Assembly: GCA_024195585.1 (NCBI GenBank)
Contig: SWBL01000124.1
Location: forward strand, 62,001-126,000
Source of the DNA: Aureobasidium sp. EXF-3400
Lineage: Eukaryota > Ascomycota > Dothideomycetes > Dothideales > Saccotheciaceae
Direction: 5' to 3'
DNA length: 64,000 bases
Positions 11,128 to 21,594 of this stretch are shown in pieces; position 1 is the stretch's first letter; each line of letters opens with the position of its first letter. The position numbers were made by a program, and so were the translations under genes. The notes beneath the pieces are model-generated. The model worked only from the letters and a program-made list of their open reading frames with translations, ran no database searches and was not told the origin of the DNA.

Positions 11128-12292
11128 ATGGCTGGTATGTCCATCATGCGCACTTCTATGATGCGCGCCGCACGCCGCACCACGGTTCAACCCGTCATGA
11201 CGCCAGTTTTTGGCCGCACTTTCGCCTCGATTAGCGGTGCTGGTGAAGAGAAGTCCATTAACGTTGTCTCATACTCCAAGTCTGGTCAGCGCGAGCAGGA
11301 GACCCTTGCTGTCCCTGCCACCAACGAGCCCGTCAACCCTCCTGGTCAGGACATCGAGGTCGCTGCTCAGCCTCTCAAGCATGAGCTGCTCCAGGCCCTC
11401 CCTCCCACTATGCAGAAATTTACTCTGTTCGGCCAAGTCGCTGTTATTACCGGGTAAGTTCTCTTCACTTTCTTCTTCAATTCACACTTTGCTAACTTTC
11501 ACTCACAGTGGCGGCCGTGGACTCGGTTACAACATGGCTCAGGCCCTCTCTGAAGTCGGTGTCAAGGGCATTGCCATCTTCGACGTTCAGCAAGAGTTGG
11601 GAGAGAAGTCTGCCCAGCAGCTCTCCGCTCAGACCGGTGTCGATGTTCGCTTCTACAAGGTCGACGTTCGTGACGAGGCCGCCATTCAGCAGGCCGTCCA
11701 GGATGTCGCTGCCCACTACGGCCAGATCGATGTTCTTATCAACGCCGCCGGCATTGCCGAGTAAGTCTACATCCTTCAAACTCATCCTCACACATACTAA
11801 CTAACACCTTCCAGCTCCAACGTCAAGGCTGAGACCTACGACTCCGAGAAGTTCCGCCGTCTTCTCGACATCAACATCACCGGCACCTTCCTGGTCGCTC
11901 AGGCTGTTGGTCAGCAGATGATCAAGCTCAAGAACGGTGGCTCCATGATCAACATTGCCTCCATGTCCGGCACCATCGTTAACTACCCTCAGGAGCAGTC
12001 CTGCTACAACGCCTCCAAGGCTGCTGTCATTCAGCTCACCAAGTCCCTCGCTGCTGAGTGGGCTCGCTACAACATCCGTGTCAACTCCATCTCTCCCGGA
12101 TACATGGACACCGCTCTCAACCGTGTCCCTGCCCTTGACGCCCAGAAGCGCATCTGGATGGACAACACTCCCCAGAAGCGTCTCGGCGCTGTTGACGACC
12201 TTAACAACCTCGCTGTCTACCTCGCTTCGCCTGGTTCCAGCTACATGACCGGCAACAACTGCCTCATCGACGGTGGTTACACCCTCTGGTAA
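11128..12292 (+). CDS. Short-chain dehydrogenase (polyol/sorbose reductase type)
   Basis: Three exons: 11128-11453, 11509-11760, 11815-12292; 351 aa. It is a classical SDR, NAD(P)-dependent, most like fungal D-arabinitol/mannitol dehydrogenases and sorbose reductases. The cofactor motif TGGGRGLG is at residues 108-115; NAAG follows in the middle; the catalytic residues are near N213, S244, Y257 and K261 (YNASK); GG.L.DGGY closes the fold. About 90 residues precede the core. The first ~35 are Arg/Ser/Met-rich without acidic residues and look like a mitochondrial presequence. Third codon positions are strongly C-biased, which with the CT-rich leader suggests high expression. The exact substrate cannot be read from the sequence. 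Confidence 0.9.
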
Positions 12293-13168
12293 ACAACCAC
12301 GCCTGATGTTTCTCATTCCTCAGCGCGGCGTTTGTCTTTCTCACCAGCGAGTCTACGCATTTTCACGGCGTTACATGGCGGGTATATAGGAGGCGTTGAT
12401 ACAATGGCTGCCATTTCTTTCGGTGGCATCTCATGGTTGCTTTTACTTTTTACACTTGCATGGCGGTATACAAAGGGGTCAAAAAGGAAGATGGAACTAC
12501 AAAAGGGGACTGGTAGATCGTCCATGATGTCTCTTTAGCTACTACAATGCCTTACAACAGGCGCATGATCGCCTTTGCTCAATAATGATACAACCTTGCT
12601 GCACTTTCCTCTTCCTGTTTCCTCTGGCTGATGGTGATATGTGTGTTTCTCCTTGCTTGTCTCGATGTTGAGGCAAGACGATGGGTCACTCAATGTGTCA
12701 CCTCCCCGGTGCAAAGAAGAAATATGGAGCAATCACAAGTAACGATATTGGGACATTTGCGGCCACATCTAGACATGAAGCATGGTTTGTGAGGACTCGA
12801 AAGATCATGCTCTCACTAATCGAGGGTCAGAAAAACAACTACACTAACTCAGTGAACAAAGCCGACTTCACCACCTCAGTAAACAAACATCGAAGTACAC
12901 CTCCAACGCCAGAGTGAGGTGAGTGGATAACCTCCATTCTTGGTCGAGAGACCAGCACGATATGCCGACTGAATATTCTGGAGTTGTATACTACTTGTAG
13001 AGATTCTGCGAGTCATAACAATATTGAGGAAATGGGTAGGCATTTACAGAGAAGTGTGAAATCTCATAACTCCTTGCAGGTTATAATCAACTCTGGAAAC
13101 CCAAGGACTTTGTCATATTTAGCCTCCCAGAGTGTCTTTCATCAGTGGCATCTTGGCAACAAGCATTT
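12293..13168. other. Convergent intergenic region SDR / ATG29
   Basis: 876 bp holding the 3' UTRs of both neighbours. I found no motif-bearing ORF, repeat or RNA fold. Confidence 0.45.
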
Positions 13169-14795
13169 TTAGAGATACTTGCTTCTCAGTGCCTGACTGA
13201 TGGAACTCATTCTGCTTGTTGTAGAGCCATGTTGCATATGACTCATGAACGCTTCTTCAATGGCCGATTGCGAGATACTTGCATCTGTGTTTGTATACAT
13301 CAGCATCATCATCTCTTGTTTCCAACATTTTGTGGAACTCAAAAACATACCATCAAGATCACTGAACGAACTTCCCATACTCGGCGTACCTTCACTGCCA
13401 TCCCTACGCATCCGAGGACTAAGTTTTGACAACTCAGATCGATGGCGAGGACTCAATGCACTAGCTGGTGAAGCTTGCGTATAGTCTCCTCTGTTACTTT
13501 CTCTTTGCTTTCCGGTGTTGGCAGCGGGTTGCGCTTGAGCTGCAGAACTCGCCGACGAAGCAGAAGAATCAGGAGCGATAGGTCTTTGCTCATACGCACG
13601 CTTAACCGGCGACTTGATTGTAGCAGCCGGATCAGCACTTCCAGTCGCTGTGGTTGCAAAAGGCAAAAATCCTCCAGAGGATTCACCATCATCATCTTCG
13701 TCGTCATCATTGTAGCCGTGTTTGGCGGTTTTGGCGTAATGGGTTGGTCGTCTGAAAGCTTGACTGCGTGCCATACTTTGGCTTTCTCCATCTGATGATG
13801 AATCAGATTCTGAGTCTTGCAATGGATCCGAGTCTGGTTCTGAGATCTCGCGTTGGGGTGAGATGGGTTTCCTGTGGTTTCCAAAGGCTGTGTTGAAGGC
13901 TCTGGTTACGGTGGGTGGGGCTGGGCTGGCGGGTTGGCCGGTGCGGCTTTGTGTTAGTGTTCTTGTTGAGGGTGTACGGGAAAGACCTTCGGTTTTGGGT
14001 TGTTGGTGGGTTGTGGTGGGTAGAGTGTTGGGTTGTCGAAATACTCCAGAGCCTACTGATCCCATGGTTGGAGTGGGACTGTCTCGCATGCGCGTAGAGA
14101 GAGATGAGGGTGCTCTTTGACCTGTACCTTTTGTCAGCTCGGTGCTGCACTGCTGTACACGTCTGTGTCTACCTTGACTTCCCACTGGCAATGTAGTAAC
14201 ATTGCTGTTCGCGGCAAAATTTCCTGTCGAGTCTGGCGGCAGAGGTGATGGGCAACCCGAAGGACTGAGTTTCTTCATCTGCGCTTTCATCTGTGCAAAG
14301 TGGCGTTCATAGAGCCATGCTGCCTGTTGAAGGAGAAAGGCGAGAGAGACCTCGAACCGAGCAGATCTGGATCACTATTTAGCTGTGAATTAGTCGAGTG
14401 GGCCAGCATACTAACAAGTCTTCCCCTATCAAATTGTTAGCGATGGTATTATATTCGACAAAGATAGAGTCGGTAACATACAATCCAGCTCTTTGCTGTT
14501 TGAAGCCTTGGAGATGATCTTCCATAACGCACGATCTTTGGTCGAATTCCAGTCAACCTTTTTGAACATCAGAAACAACCCATCTAAGCGTTTCTAAGAT
14601 GTGCAGAATTACCTGTGGCGGGTCTACAAAATCACCTCTGGAGAATGGCAGTCGGATGAAGCAAGTGTAGTGCACGGACGAATCGGACGGAGCTGACTTG
14701 TGTGCTGGCGATGGCGGAGCGTTGATACCTAAAGCATTATTCGATAGCTGACCCGTCCGTAATGACAATTGCTTTGGATCTTCGATGGTAGACAT
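13169..14795 (-). CDS. ATG29: Autophagy-related protein 29
   Basis: Six exons (minus): 14795-14613, 14557-14482, 14425-14416, 14366-14173, 14127-13351, 13284-13169; 451 aa. Atg29 joins Atg17 and Atg31 in the scaffold of the pre-autophagosomal structure. The conserved N-terminal domain (residues about 41-120) is restored by splicing: VHYTCFIRLPFSRGDFVDPP, VDWNSTKDRALWKIISKASN, then LDWEDLSARFEVSLAFLLQ and AAWLYERHFAQMKAQMKKL. The rest is low-complexity S/T/P-rich sequence with an acidic patch. The end reads SFSDLDDASISQSAIEEAF...SSISQALRSKYL, a conserved C-terminal helix. Exon 3 is only 10 nt and codes for the invariant W-E. Introns 4 (45 nt) and 5 (66 nt) are multiples of three without stops, so a read-through ORF hides them. 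Confidence 0.92.
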
Positions 14796-15841
14796 GATGC
14801 GATTGATGTGTCGATGAAGGAAGATGGTTGGTGGCTGGTATGTGGATAGAGCTCGGGGATCGAGGCACGCAATACTTGCACGTGACAACAACACTCATGG
14901 ACACCACAACACATATGAGTACCTATGTATGACTGGCACTTAGGTTAGAAAATCATAGGAAGCGTCACCGGTAATTATATTCGATCTATTGGCCTGAGCA
15001 CCTATGGAATTGCTAGCACAACCGACATTGTAAACAGGGTCACCCTCCATACATGAACTTGATAGTTGCGGAGTTGTGGTAATAGACGACCGCCCGAATT
15101 ACGTAGCAATTGTGTCCGAGGTGAGGGAAGTAACATCTCGTCGTGTGTCTCGTTTTGGAGCAAATCGTGCAGACGAAAGCGATTCATGAGCGACTGAATC
15201 CTAAAGTCATAATGAGACAACTGTAAGTCTCACATCATCAGAAAAACTTCGTACAGGTGCAGTCGCAACCAAAACATTCGGGGTCGAAAAGATAACCGCT
15301 GGAGTGAGACACAGACAGCATCTCACGGCATCGAGCTTTGTCAAAGACGGTACTCCGTAATCTGACACGCTGCTACTGACAAAATGGCCACTATCAAGAT
15401 CTCTCAGATTCGAAAACCGAACATACAAACAACGAGCGCTTTCTGGATGCTGATGTCGGCATATTTTCATACGCAACGTCTAAGACCGTTCCTGAATCAG
15501 ATGCCGGATATACGGACCCACCTTGCTTGACAGAAAGAGGGTATGCAAGGTTGTGGGCAAAGATACACCAAGGACACTGGAGACGATGACTTCTTGTCTC
15601 AAGACCCAGAATATACCTTCCTTGTTAGTAATAGACACGCTCAGTGTTGTCTCAATCACCCTCTGCCCGGCTTTGATAGGTGAGAGTAATCGAATTCTGA
15701 TCCATCTTCTGCTTACATACCTGGCTTTCCCGATTCTTCCAAAGACGACCACAGCCCTCTCCAACACATTGCTTAAGTATCGAGAGACCCTGCTCTTCTG
15801 GCCCTTTCCTACATATGGATACCTCCAGGTTACGAAGACAT
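14796..15841. other. Divergent intergenic region ATG29 / BTB gene
   Basis: About 1 kb between divergent starts. Several ORFs on both strands overlap each other. The frame open from 15523 into the BTB gene is only read-through, because the BTB start is better placed at 15842 with an intron after it. Confidence 0.45.
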
Positions 15842-16757
15842 ATGGACTTCATCAATGCTCGAGCGAGTTTCACTCCGCTCACTCCTGCTGTGATGTCTCT
15901 TACCAAGGAAACCGAAAGCAGTCGCACGACCCAGGAAAGGTATTGTCCACGATCTATGGTTCTCATACAAGCAGGCTAACTTCTGGAAGTACGGTCTTCA
16001 ACAACCCTCAGGACTCCGACATCGTGCTTGAGTACAACGGCAAGAAATTCCACGCACACCGCGCCATACTTCGCATGTCCTCACCATTCTTCGAACGCAT
16101 TCTCCAGTCTCAATGGCCTGTATGTATTCTTGAGCTTGCTCGTCTTCTCATACTGATAGTATACAGGTAGCCAAAGGTCCAGTCTTCTCCCTCGGCGATG
16201 ATGACAACTCTGAGATCGTCGACGCAATGCTACGCCACATGTACGATCTACCTTACTTGCAGCCAAACATCAAGGAGGAGAGTAACTTGTTGAAGTTTCA
16301 CGTCGATGTCTACATGCTAGCCGACAAGTACGACTGCCCATCTCTACGCAATGTTGCCGTCATAAACTTCCGTCGTACTGCAGACAGATATCTCAGCAGC
16401 TGGGGCCTGAGAGTAACGCTCGATAAATGTTCTCTCTTCAAGACCATCGCCGAGTTCTGCGGTCCAGATGCCCAACAAACTGCAGACCCCTCTCTTCGCC
16501 AGGAAGCCTTGAAATTCTGCGCCTTCAACTACGCCAGCTTCTTCACACACAAGGACTTCCAGAAGCAAGTGAAGGATGGAACCATGTTTGATGCGGATGC
16601 TATGGCCGAGCTGCTGATGAATGTTGGAGCACTCGCGTTGGAGAAAGACACTCCCAGCCGCCCTACCCGCTCCCGGGACTACTCTGGTACGTTTGGATGG
16701 AATTGCTTACGCCCTGAGATTGAACTATTCAATTCTGCAGACTACCAGCCGTACTGA
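15842..16757 (+). CDS. BTB/POZ domain protein, copy 1
   Basis: Four exons: 15842-15939, 15990-16119, 16167-16686, 16741-16757; 254 aa. The BTB domain is at residues about 33-135 (VFNNPQDSDIVLEYNGKKFH, AHRAILRMSSPFFERILQSQ, then LHVDVYMLADKY-type sequence). BTB proteins of this fungal type usually dimerise and may act as Cul3 adaptors; no second domain such as MATH or Kelch is present. The C-terminal half (CGPDAQQTADPSLR...) matches the second BTB protein at 21595, so they are paralogs. The last exon is 17 nt and gives DYQPY. The 5' exon is the least certain part. Confidence 0.8.
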
Positions 16758-17625
16758 TGGAGTGTAGATAGTAGCATTATACGCTGTGCCCTGGGCGCGA
16801 GAAACTAAGGTTTGAATCGGAAAGTGGTTCATCTCCAATGCGAAACAGACTATGTAGACCAGAAAATTGAACTTTATCACTCATCTTCCGTTGTCTAATT
16901 TCAATAGTCGTTGTTTGTCCTCATGCATAACATCTCTCTGCATATACCACCCATATAATCTTACTCGTGTTCAACTCAATTGCGTCTGATACTCTTTTCT
17001 ACCGAGTGTCACGTAAGCAGCAATGCTATGGAGATTCCACAGCTTCTCCAAAGCTAGTGATACGGTCCACAAAAGTTGTATATGTAGGGTGGATACTGTC
17101 TTGTTAGTCAAGAATATCGTCTATCTGGTAACTCATACATGTGATGGACTCATAAATCCCATGCTTGATATTCTTCCTGGGTGGTACTGATTTTCCAAAG
17201 AACTGCAGTCTTCCATCCCTCCAGAAGGAGTGAAGATACGTGAGTAACTCTTTCTACCTACCACAGAAGTCACAATAAACATGAAAACACTAAGTAGGAG
17301 TATAGATAACCATTATAGATCGAGTAAGTTGATGGTCACGGTTCCTATTCTAGCCGATTACCAAATTGTTGTGTGTAGGTACTATTGAATCTCTTTATTT
17401 TGATACCCCTGGGTCTGGTGATGCGTCTGTCCTTGCGTACTATACGCTTACTACATATGCTCATCATCATGAGAGGAAGTAATAATTGTATGTGAAACCC
17501 TTTTTGATCATTGCCGTGGACACGATATCTGTAGATCTCTTTCGCTTCGCCTCTCTCATACGCAACATGCTTGTCTTTTCCTTGGGAAGTGTCCTGGACG
17601 AGTGCCTTCTTCAACATTCCAGATC
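16758..17625. other. Convergent intergenic region
   Basis: 868 bp, AT-rich, between the ends of BTB copy 1 (+) and the RG-repeat gene (-). No supported gene, repeat or RNA. Confidence 0.4.
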
Positions 17626-19065
17626 TTAGATGACTGAGGCGATGATGTTGAGTTCGTTGAGTTCTCGAGCCAGAGCAGCAGTTTGTTCATCCGGGAAGAT
17701 ACCAGGGTGTCTGAACTGTGACCACTTCGAGGGAATGGCTTTGATGACTTCTCCACTGTCGTTACGCTCGATGGCCCATTCAACGGCTAGCCAGTAAGGC
17801 CTGGGTGCATCGGCCCAAGACCGCTTGTTGTCTGTTGTTCCGTATTGTTCAGTAAGCTGAGTAGAGAACCAGAGGTTTCCGAAAGTGGAGCACATCTGTA
17901 GGCAATTTTTGAAGTGGGTCATGGATTCATCGAAACATCTGTGGTCGTCATAGCCTTCCAGAGTACGACTGATAGTGATGCGGGTGTCAAGAGTCAACCT
18001 CGCGATGACCGAATCAGGCTTTGAGAATATCGCTGAAGTCCCCATGGCGGATGCCTTCTCGTAATTCATGATCATATCAATAATCTCCTGTTTCACGGAA
18101 TCCCCAGTCCATCTCGGTCGACGATCTTCTAGGAATGGGTTTTGGTTGGAGGCGCCGTATGGTAGAAGATCTATCACAATCTGACCTATGTTGGGCCTCT
18201 TGTAGAAGTCTCGAGTGAGTCTTGTTTTCTCGAGGTCGAGCCGATCAAGCCGCACTCCGTCTCCAGAGTATGACTCAAGATGTGGAATTTGGTTTGAGAT
18301 CTGGAGAGTGTTGGCGAATATACGTAAGCTGACTTTCTTGCCGTTTTCCCGCTTGATGAAAAGTTCGATCGAAGGATATTGTGTGTCAAAGTGCATAACC
18401 ATGCTGACGAAGTTGTTGTTGTAATGCTCGTGCAGGGAGCCATATGCTGTCCATTTCTGTGCATCGTTCCTAGCCATGTCGTGTCCCGTTGAGTTGGGGG
18501 CACTGTTAACAAAGCTGACAACGACTGGCGACTTCTCGGTGAGGAACTTCGAATATTTGTACACGTCATTCCCGCCATGATAGGGATCAAAGACGCGGCC
18601 CAAGTCTTGGAGAGGGTCCAGTTCTGCGTCCTGAAGACCGAAGGGTCTACGCTTGACGTATTCGGTCCTTGATGGAGGGACGTATGTCAAAGGTTGAGAG
18701 ACTGAGACAGCACTCTCTGCGATGTCACTTCGAACAGGTGGTAGGTGCTGTGGGGGCGGCTCCAGATCTTGCCTTTGTTGTCTTCCACGGCCCCGAAGTG
18801 CACCACCCAAACTTCCTCGAGCACGATTGGTCCCAGCGCCGCGAAGTGGATAAGTAACACCGGTCTGTACGGGCACACCCTTGAACTGCGCTTCACCCCT
18901 GGGTCCCGATAGACTTCCACGAGGCGTACCACGACCACGAGGGATACCAAGACCACGAGGCGTACTGAGGCCACGGGGCGTACTAAAGCCGCGCGGTGTA
19001 GCATGCCCGCGAGGTGTGCTATGGCCACGAGGCGTGCCTCGACCGCGTCCTTGAGCTATGGTCAT
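17626..19065 (-). CDS. RG-repeat protein of unknown function
   Basis: Intronless ORF of 479 codons. I do not recognise the family. Residues about 7-50 hold a tandem hexapeptide repeat of the form xxTPRG (seven copies, one as IPRG), then further RG dipeptides to about residue 95. Such arginine-glycine tracts often bind RNA and are arginine-methylated; that is inference here. Residues about 130-479 look folded, with alternating hydrophobic strands (PVVVSFVNSAP, FVSMVMHFDTQYPSIELFIK, KVSLRIFANTLQ, IGQIVIDLLPYGA) and a Trp-rich end (NLWFSTQLTEQYG, PYWLAVEWAIE). No signal peptide or membrane segment is visible. The ATG at 19065 precedes the repeat directly. Codon use is even and the reading frame is clearly protein-like. 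Confidence 0.75.
   Translation of the reverse strand: MTIAQGRGRGTPRGHSTPRGHATPRGFSTPRGLSTPRGLGIPRGRGTPRGSLSGPRGEAQFKGVPVQTGVTYPLRGAGTNRARGSLGGALRGRGRQQRQDLEPPPQHLPPVRSDIAESAVSVSQPLTYVPPSRTEYVKRRPFGLQDAELDPLQDLGRVFDPYHGGNDVYKYSKFLTEKSPVVVSFVNSAPNSTGHDMARNDAQKWTAYGSLHEHYNNNFVSMVMHFDTQYPSIELFIKRENGKKVSLRIFANTLQISNQIPHLESYSGDGVRLDRLDLEKTRLTRDFYKRPNIGQIVIDLLPYGASNQNPFLEDRRPRWTGDSVKQEIIDMIMNYEKASAMGTSAIFSKPDSVIARLTLDTRITISRTLEGYDDHRCFDESMTHFKNCLQMCSTFGNLWFSTQLTEQYGTTDNKRSWADAPRPYWLAVEWAIERNDSGEVIKAIPSKWSQFRHPGIFPDEQTAALARELNELNIIASVI
18916..19041 (-). repeat. In-frame 18-bp minisatellite (TPRG repeat)
   Basis: About seven tandem 18-bp units coding for xxTPRG hexapeptides at the N-terminus of the RG-repeat protein. 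Units differ mainly at the first two residues (HS, HA, FS, LS, LG, RG). Length variation between strains would be expected. Confidence 0.85.
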
Positions 19066-19487
19066 CTTTGTGTTCTTGGGACTGGGAGGTGGTGTTCGTG
19101 TGGAGGAGTCAATAGCTAACGAGAATTCGAAGATGGAATCTGTTTGAACAATTAGGTGTGTTGAGTCCGTGTCAGAGGTTGCAAAAAGACTGTAGTCGAG
19201 GCGATGGTAAGAAAGGAAGGAGCGGTTTGTACAAACACTGTCAAACAGGCGGTGATGTCAATGGAACTCAGAACTGTGATTTGTGTGAAGAAATCGATGC
19301 GGCGAGCTCAAACAAGAAAACAAGGCTGGACTGGCTACAAACGTCCTTAAGCTCTTCCAGAAGGAGCAAAACATAATTCATTTCGTCACCGACCAACACG
19401 TTTTTCACTCCTGTAAACATGAACATCTAGAATCAAATAGGGACAAGTCAAACACCCCAGAAGTCGCTCTTTCTATCCAGATCAAAT
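19066..19487. other. Spacer upstream of the RG-repeat gene
   Basis: Promoter of the minus-strand RG-repeat gene. A segment at about 19225-19258 resembles one at about 21316-21350 on the far side of the repeat array, with roughly three quarters of positions shared by eye. Confidence 0.35.
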
Positions 19488-20985
19488 ATCTCGTGCAGTG
19501 TTTCCGTATTTTGCTACTCCAACGTCAATTCCAGACACCCAGGGAAAAGACACCAACTCTTTCGACACTTACACTTAAGAGGGTCAAGAAAGAAACAGAT
19601 AAAAACACTTCGATGCCCGTTCTCGATATGCAAGCTCAGTATGTCGTGTGGTGTTTCTTTTGTTCAACCATTTCTAATGTGATTACCGGATACATGTCGA
19701 GAGTCACCGTGATATCGACCCGGCTGTCGACTCGTCAGGGTATCCTCAGCTGGCGTAGCTCAAGATGTGTGAGTTTGATAGTTATCGTCAGAATTGATAT
19801 CTCGTGCAGCATCTCCGCGTTCTAATTGACCCCCAACGTCGAGAGGGGGTGACTTTCAAACATGTTTCCAATAAAACTGCTTTAACAATGGAACCCTACT
19901 TTCTCATAGAAAATCTCCAAGTCTCGTGCAGTAGTTCCGTACTTGACCTACCCACGACATTAATCCCGGATAGATGGAGAGAGTTATCACGACATCGACC
20001 TGGTTGTCGACTTATCAGAATACTTTCAGCGGGCATAGCCTAAGATGTGTAAGTCTACTTGTTTCTCTTGTTGAATTCGATATCTCGTGCAGTGTTTCGT
20101 ACTTTGACCACCCTCAACGTCGATAGAGAGTGACTTTCATTGGTATCAAACATGTTCTTCAAAGAAACTGCGCCCATCTTTGGCCATATAAGCTGCTTTC
20201 TCCCAGGAAACCTAAGGCTCGTACTGTACTTCCGTACTTTGGCTACCCACGACGTCAATACCGGATACATGAAAAGAGTCATCGCGACACCGACCCAATG
20301 ATCGACTTTGCAGGAGTCGGGATACTTGCAGCAGGTGTCCCGAGTGCGAGCGAGTCTAGTTTTTGTTTGAATCCGATGTCTCGTGCAGTGATTCCGTACT
20401 TTAACTACCCCCGACGTTGGCGAGGTATAAAGTTGTCCGTACGGAACATATTGCTACACCCATCTTCAAGACTTTGACCATAAACGCCTCTTTCTCCCAG
20501 CATAGTCTAGCTTTTGTGCAGTTCTTCCGTATCTTTAGCGCCCTATTGCCTATAGCGAAGACTGTCGAGGAGAACCATTACGACATCGACCCGAGTGTCG
20601 ACTTTACAGGCTTCGGGGCACTTGCAGCGAGTGTCCCGAGGGCGAGCGAGTCTAGTTGTTGTTTAAACTTGATATCTCGTGCAGTGTTTCCGTGCTTTAC
20701 TTCCCTCTAAAAGCAGTAGGGAGTAAAGAGCATTTATACAGAACATGTTTGTTCGAAAACCACGCTCAGCTTTAAGACTTTAAGCTCAAATCCTCTTTCT
20801 CCCAGCAAGATATAGATGTCGTGCAGACCTTCCGCAGCCTCGGCACTCTATCGTCGACAGCGAAGCCCGTGAGGGGAACCATTACGACATCGACCCGGTG
20901 ATCAAGTTTACAGGCGTTGGGGTACTTGTGGCGGGCACGATTCGAGGGAGAGCAGGTCGGGTTGTTGGCAGCGTGGGATGCAGTG
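19488..20985. repeat. Degenerate tandem array, five units of ~295 bp
   Basis: Three landmarks recur in the same order. TCGTGCAG followed by a TTCCGTAC-like string is at 19491, 19802, 20085, 20381 and 20677 (spacing 311, 283, 296, 296). A second, related element in mid-unit is at 19643, 19924, 20219, 20514 and 20819. GACATCGACC or a one-base variant is at 19711, 19991, 20286, 20582 and 20886. Other shared strings are AACATGTT, CTTTCTCCCAG and GCGAGCGAGTCTAGT. The unit therefore has an internal half-repeat. Units 3 and 4 are most alike (about 80% by eye), units 1 and 5 most diverged. ORFs crossing parts of it are short and broken, so I see no evidence of coding. No terminal inverted repeats, poly-A or transposase were found. 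Confidence 0.85.
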
Positions 20986-21594
20986 CTGTACTGAGGAGTC
21001 TTAACAGACCTCTTGGTGTGGATGGAAAAGAGGAGTTAGATTGGGGAGGAGATGTTATTATATACTCATATTTGAAGTCTGCAGTAGTGAAGAAGGTTGC
21101 AATGGCAAGAGATATTTGGTGGGTCTCTTTGCGGTGGTCGGGCGGAGGGGATATGGGAAGGGGATTTTGAGTGACGAGGAGGAAACACAAGCGATTTGTA
21201 GCTGTAATGATGTAGAGACGCTAGGTTGTAGAACAACAACCAGAGATATTTTGTGAGGTAGAGGCCGTCGGGATACGCAAGAGCAACTGAAACCGAGGAG
21301 AAAAAAGGAAATCTATGTTTGCAAAGACACTATCAAACAGCGCAGTGATGAGCTGGGAAAAGAAGGAACCTTGACGGAGAGAGGAAGGCTTAACCATTGA
21401 GGCGAGAGCGTCGCTTCCATATTGTCAGCGGCTGCAAATTCCCCAAGTGAAGGCGATGCGGTCAGAAGAGTGAAGCTCCATTTCACAACAGACAAGGAAA
21501 CTCACAATTCATCTGAGCTTTCCCTTCCCTCTTTTCTCTCTCTTCCCTCTCCTACTTTCTTCCTCAACCACCGCGAAATCGCTCGACCACAATC
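20986..21594. other. Region between the array and BTB copy 2
   Basis: Promoter region of BTB copy 2. The last 80 bp are CT-rich. The left end continues with G-rich sequence that may be remnants of a sixth unit. No supported gene. Confidence 0.4.

Noticed and set aside
15523..15841. Upstream extension of BTB copy 1 in the same frame
   Set aside because: The translation lacks BTB features, and a start at 15842 with a canonical 50-nt intron gives a compact family-like protein.
20130..20710. Two ORFs in the repeat array with similar peptide strings (for example VDFTGFGALAASVP)
   Set aside because: The peptide similarity follows from the DNA repeat; ORFs are short, do not span units, and third positions are no more variable than others by eye.
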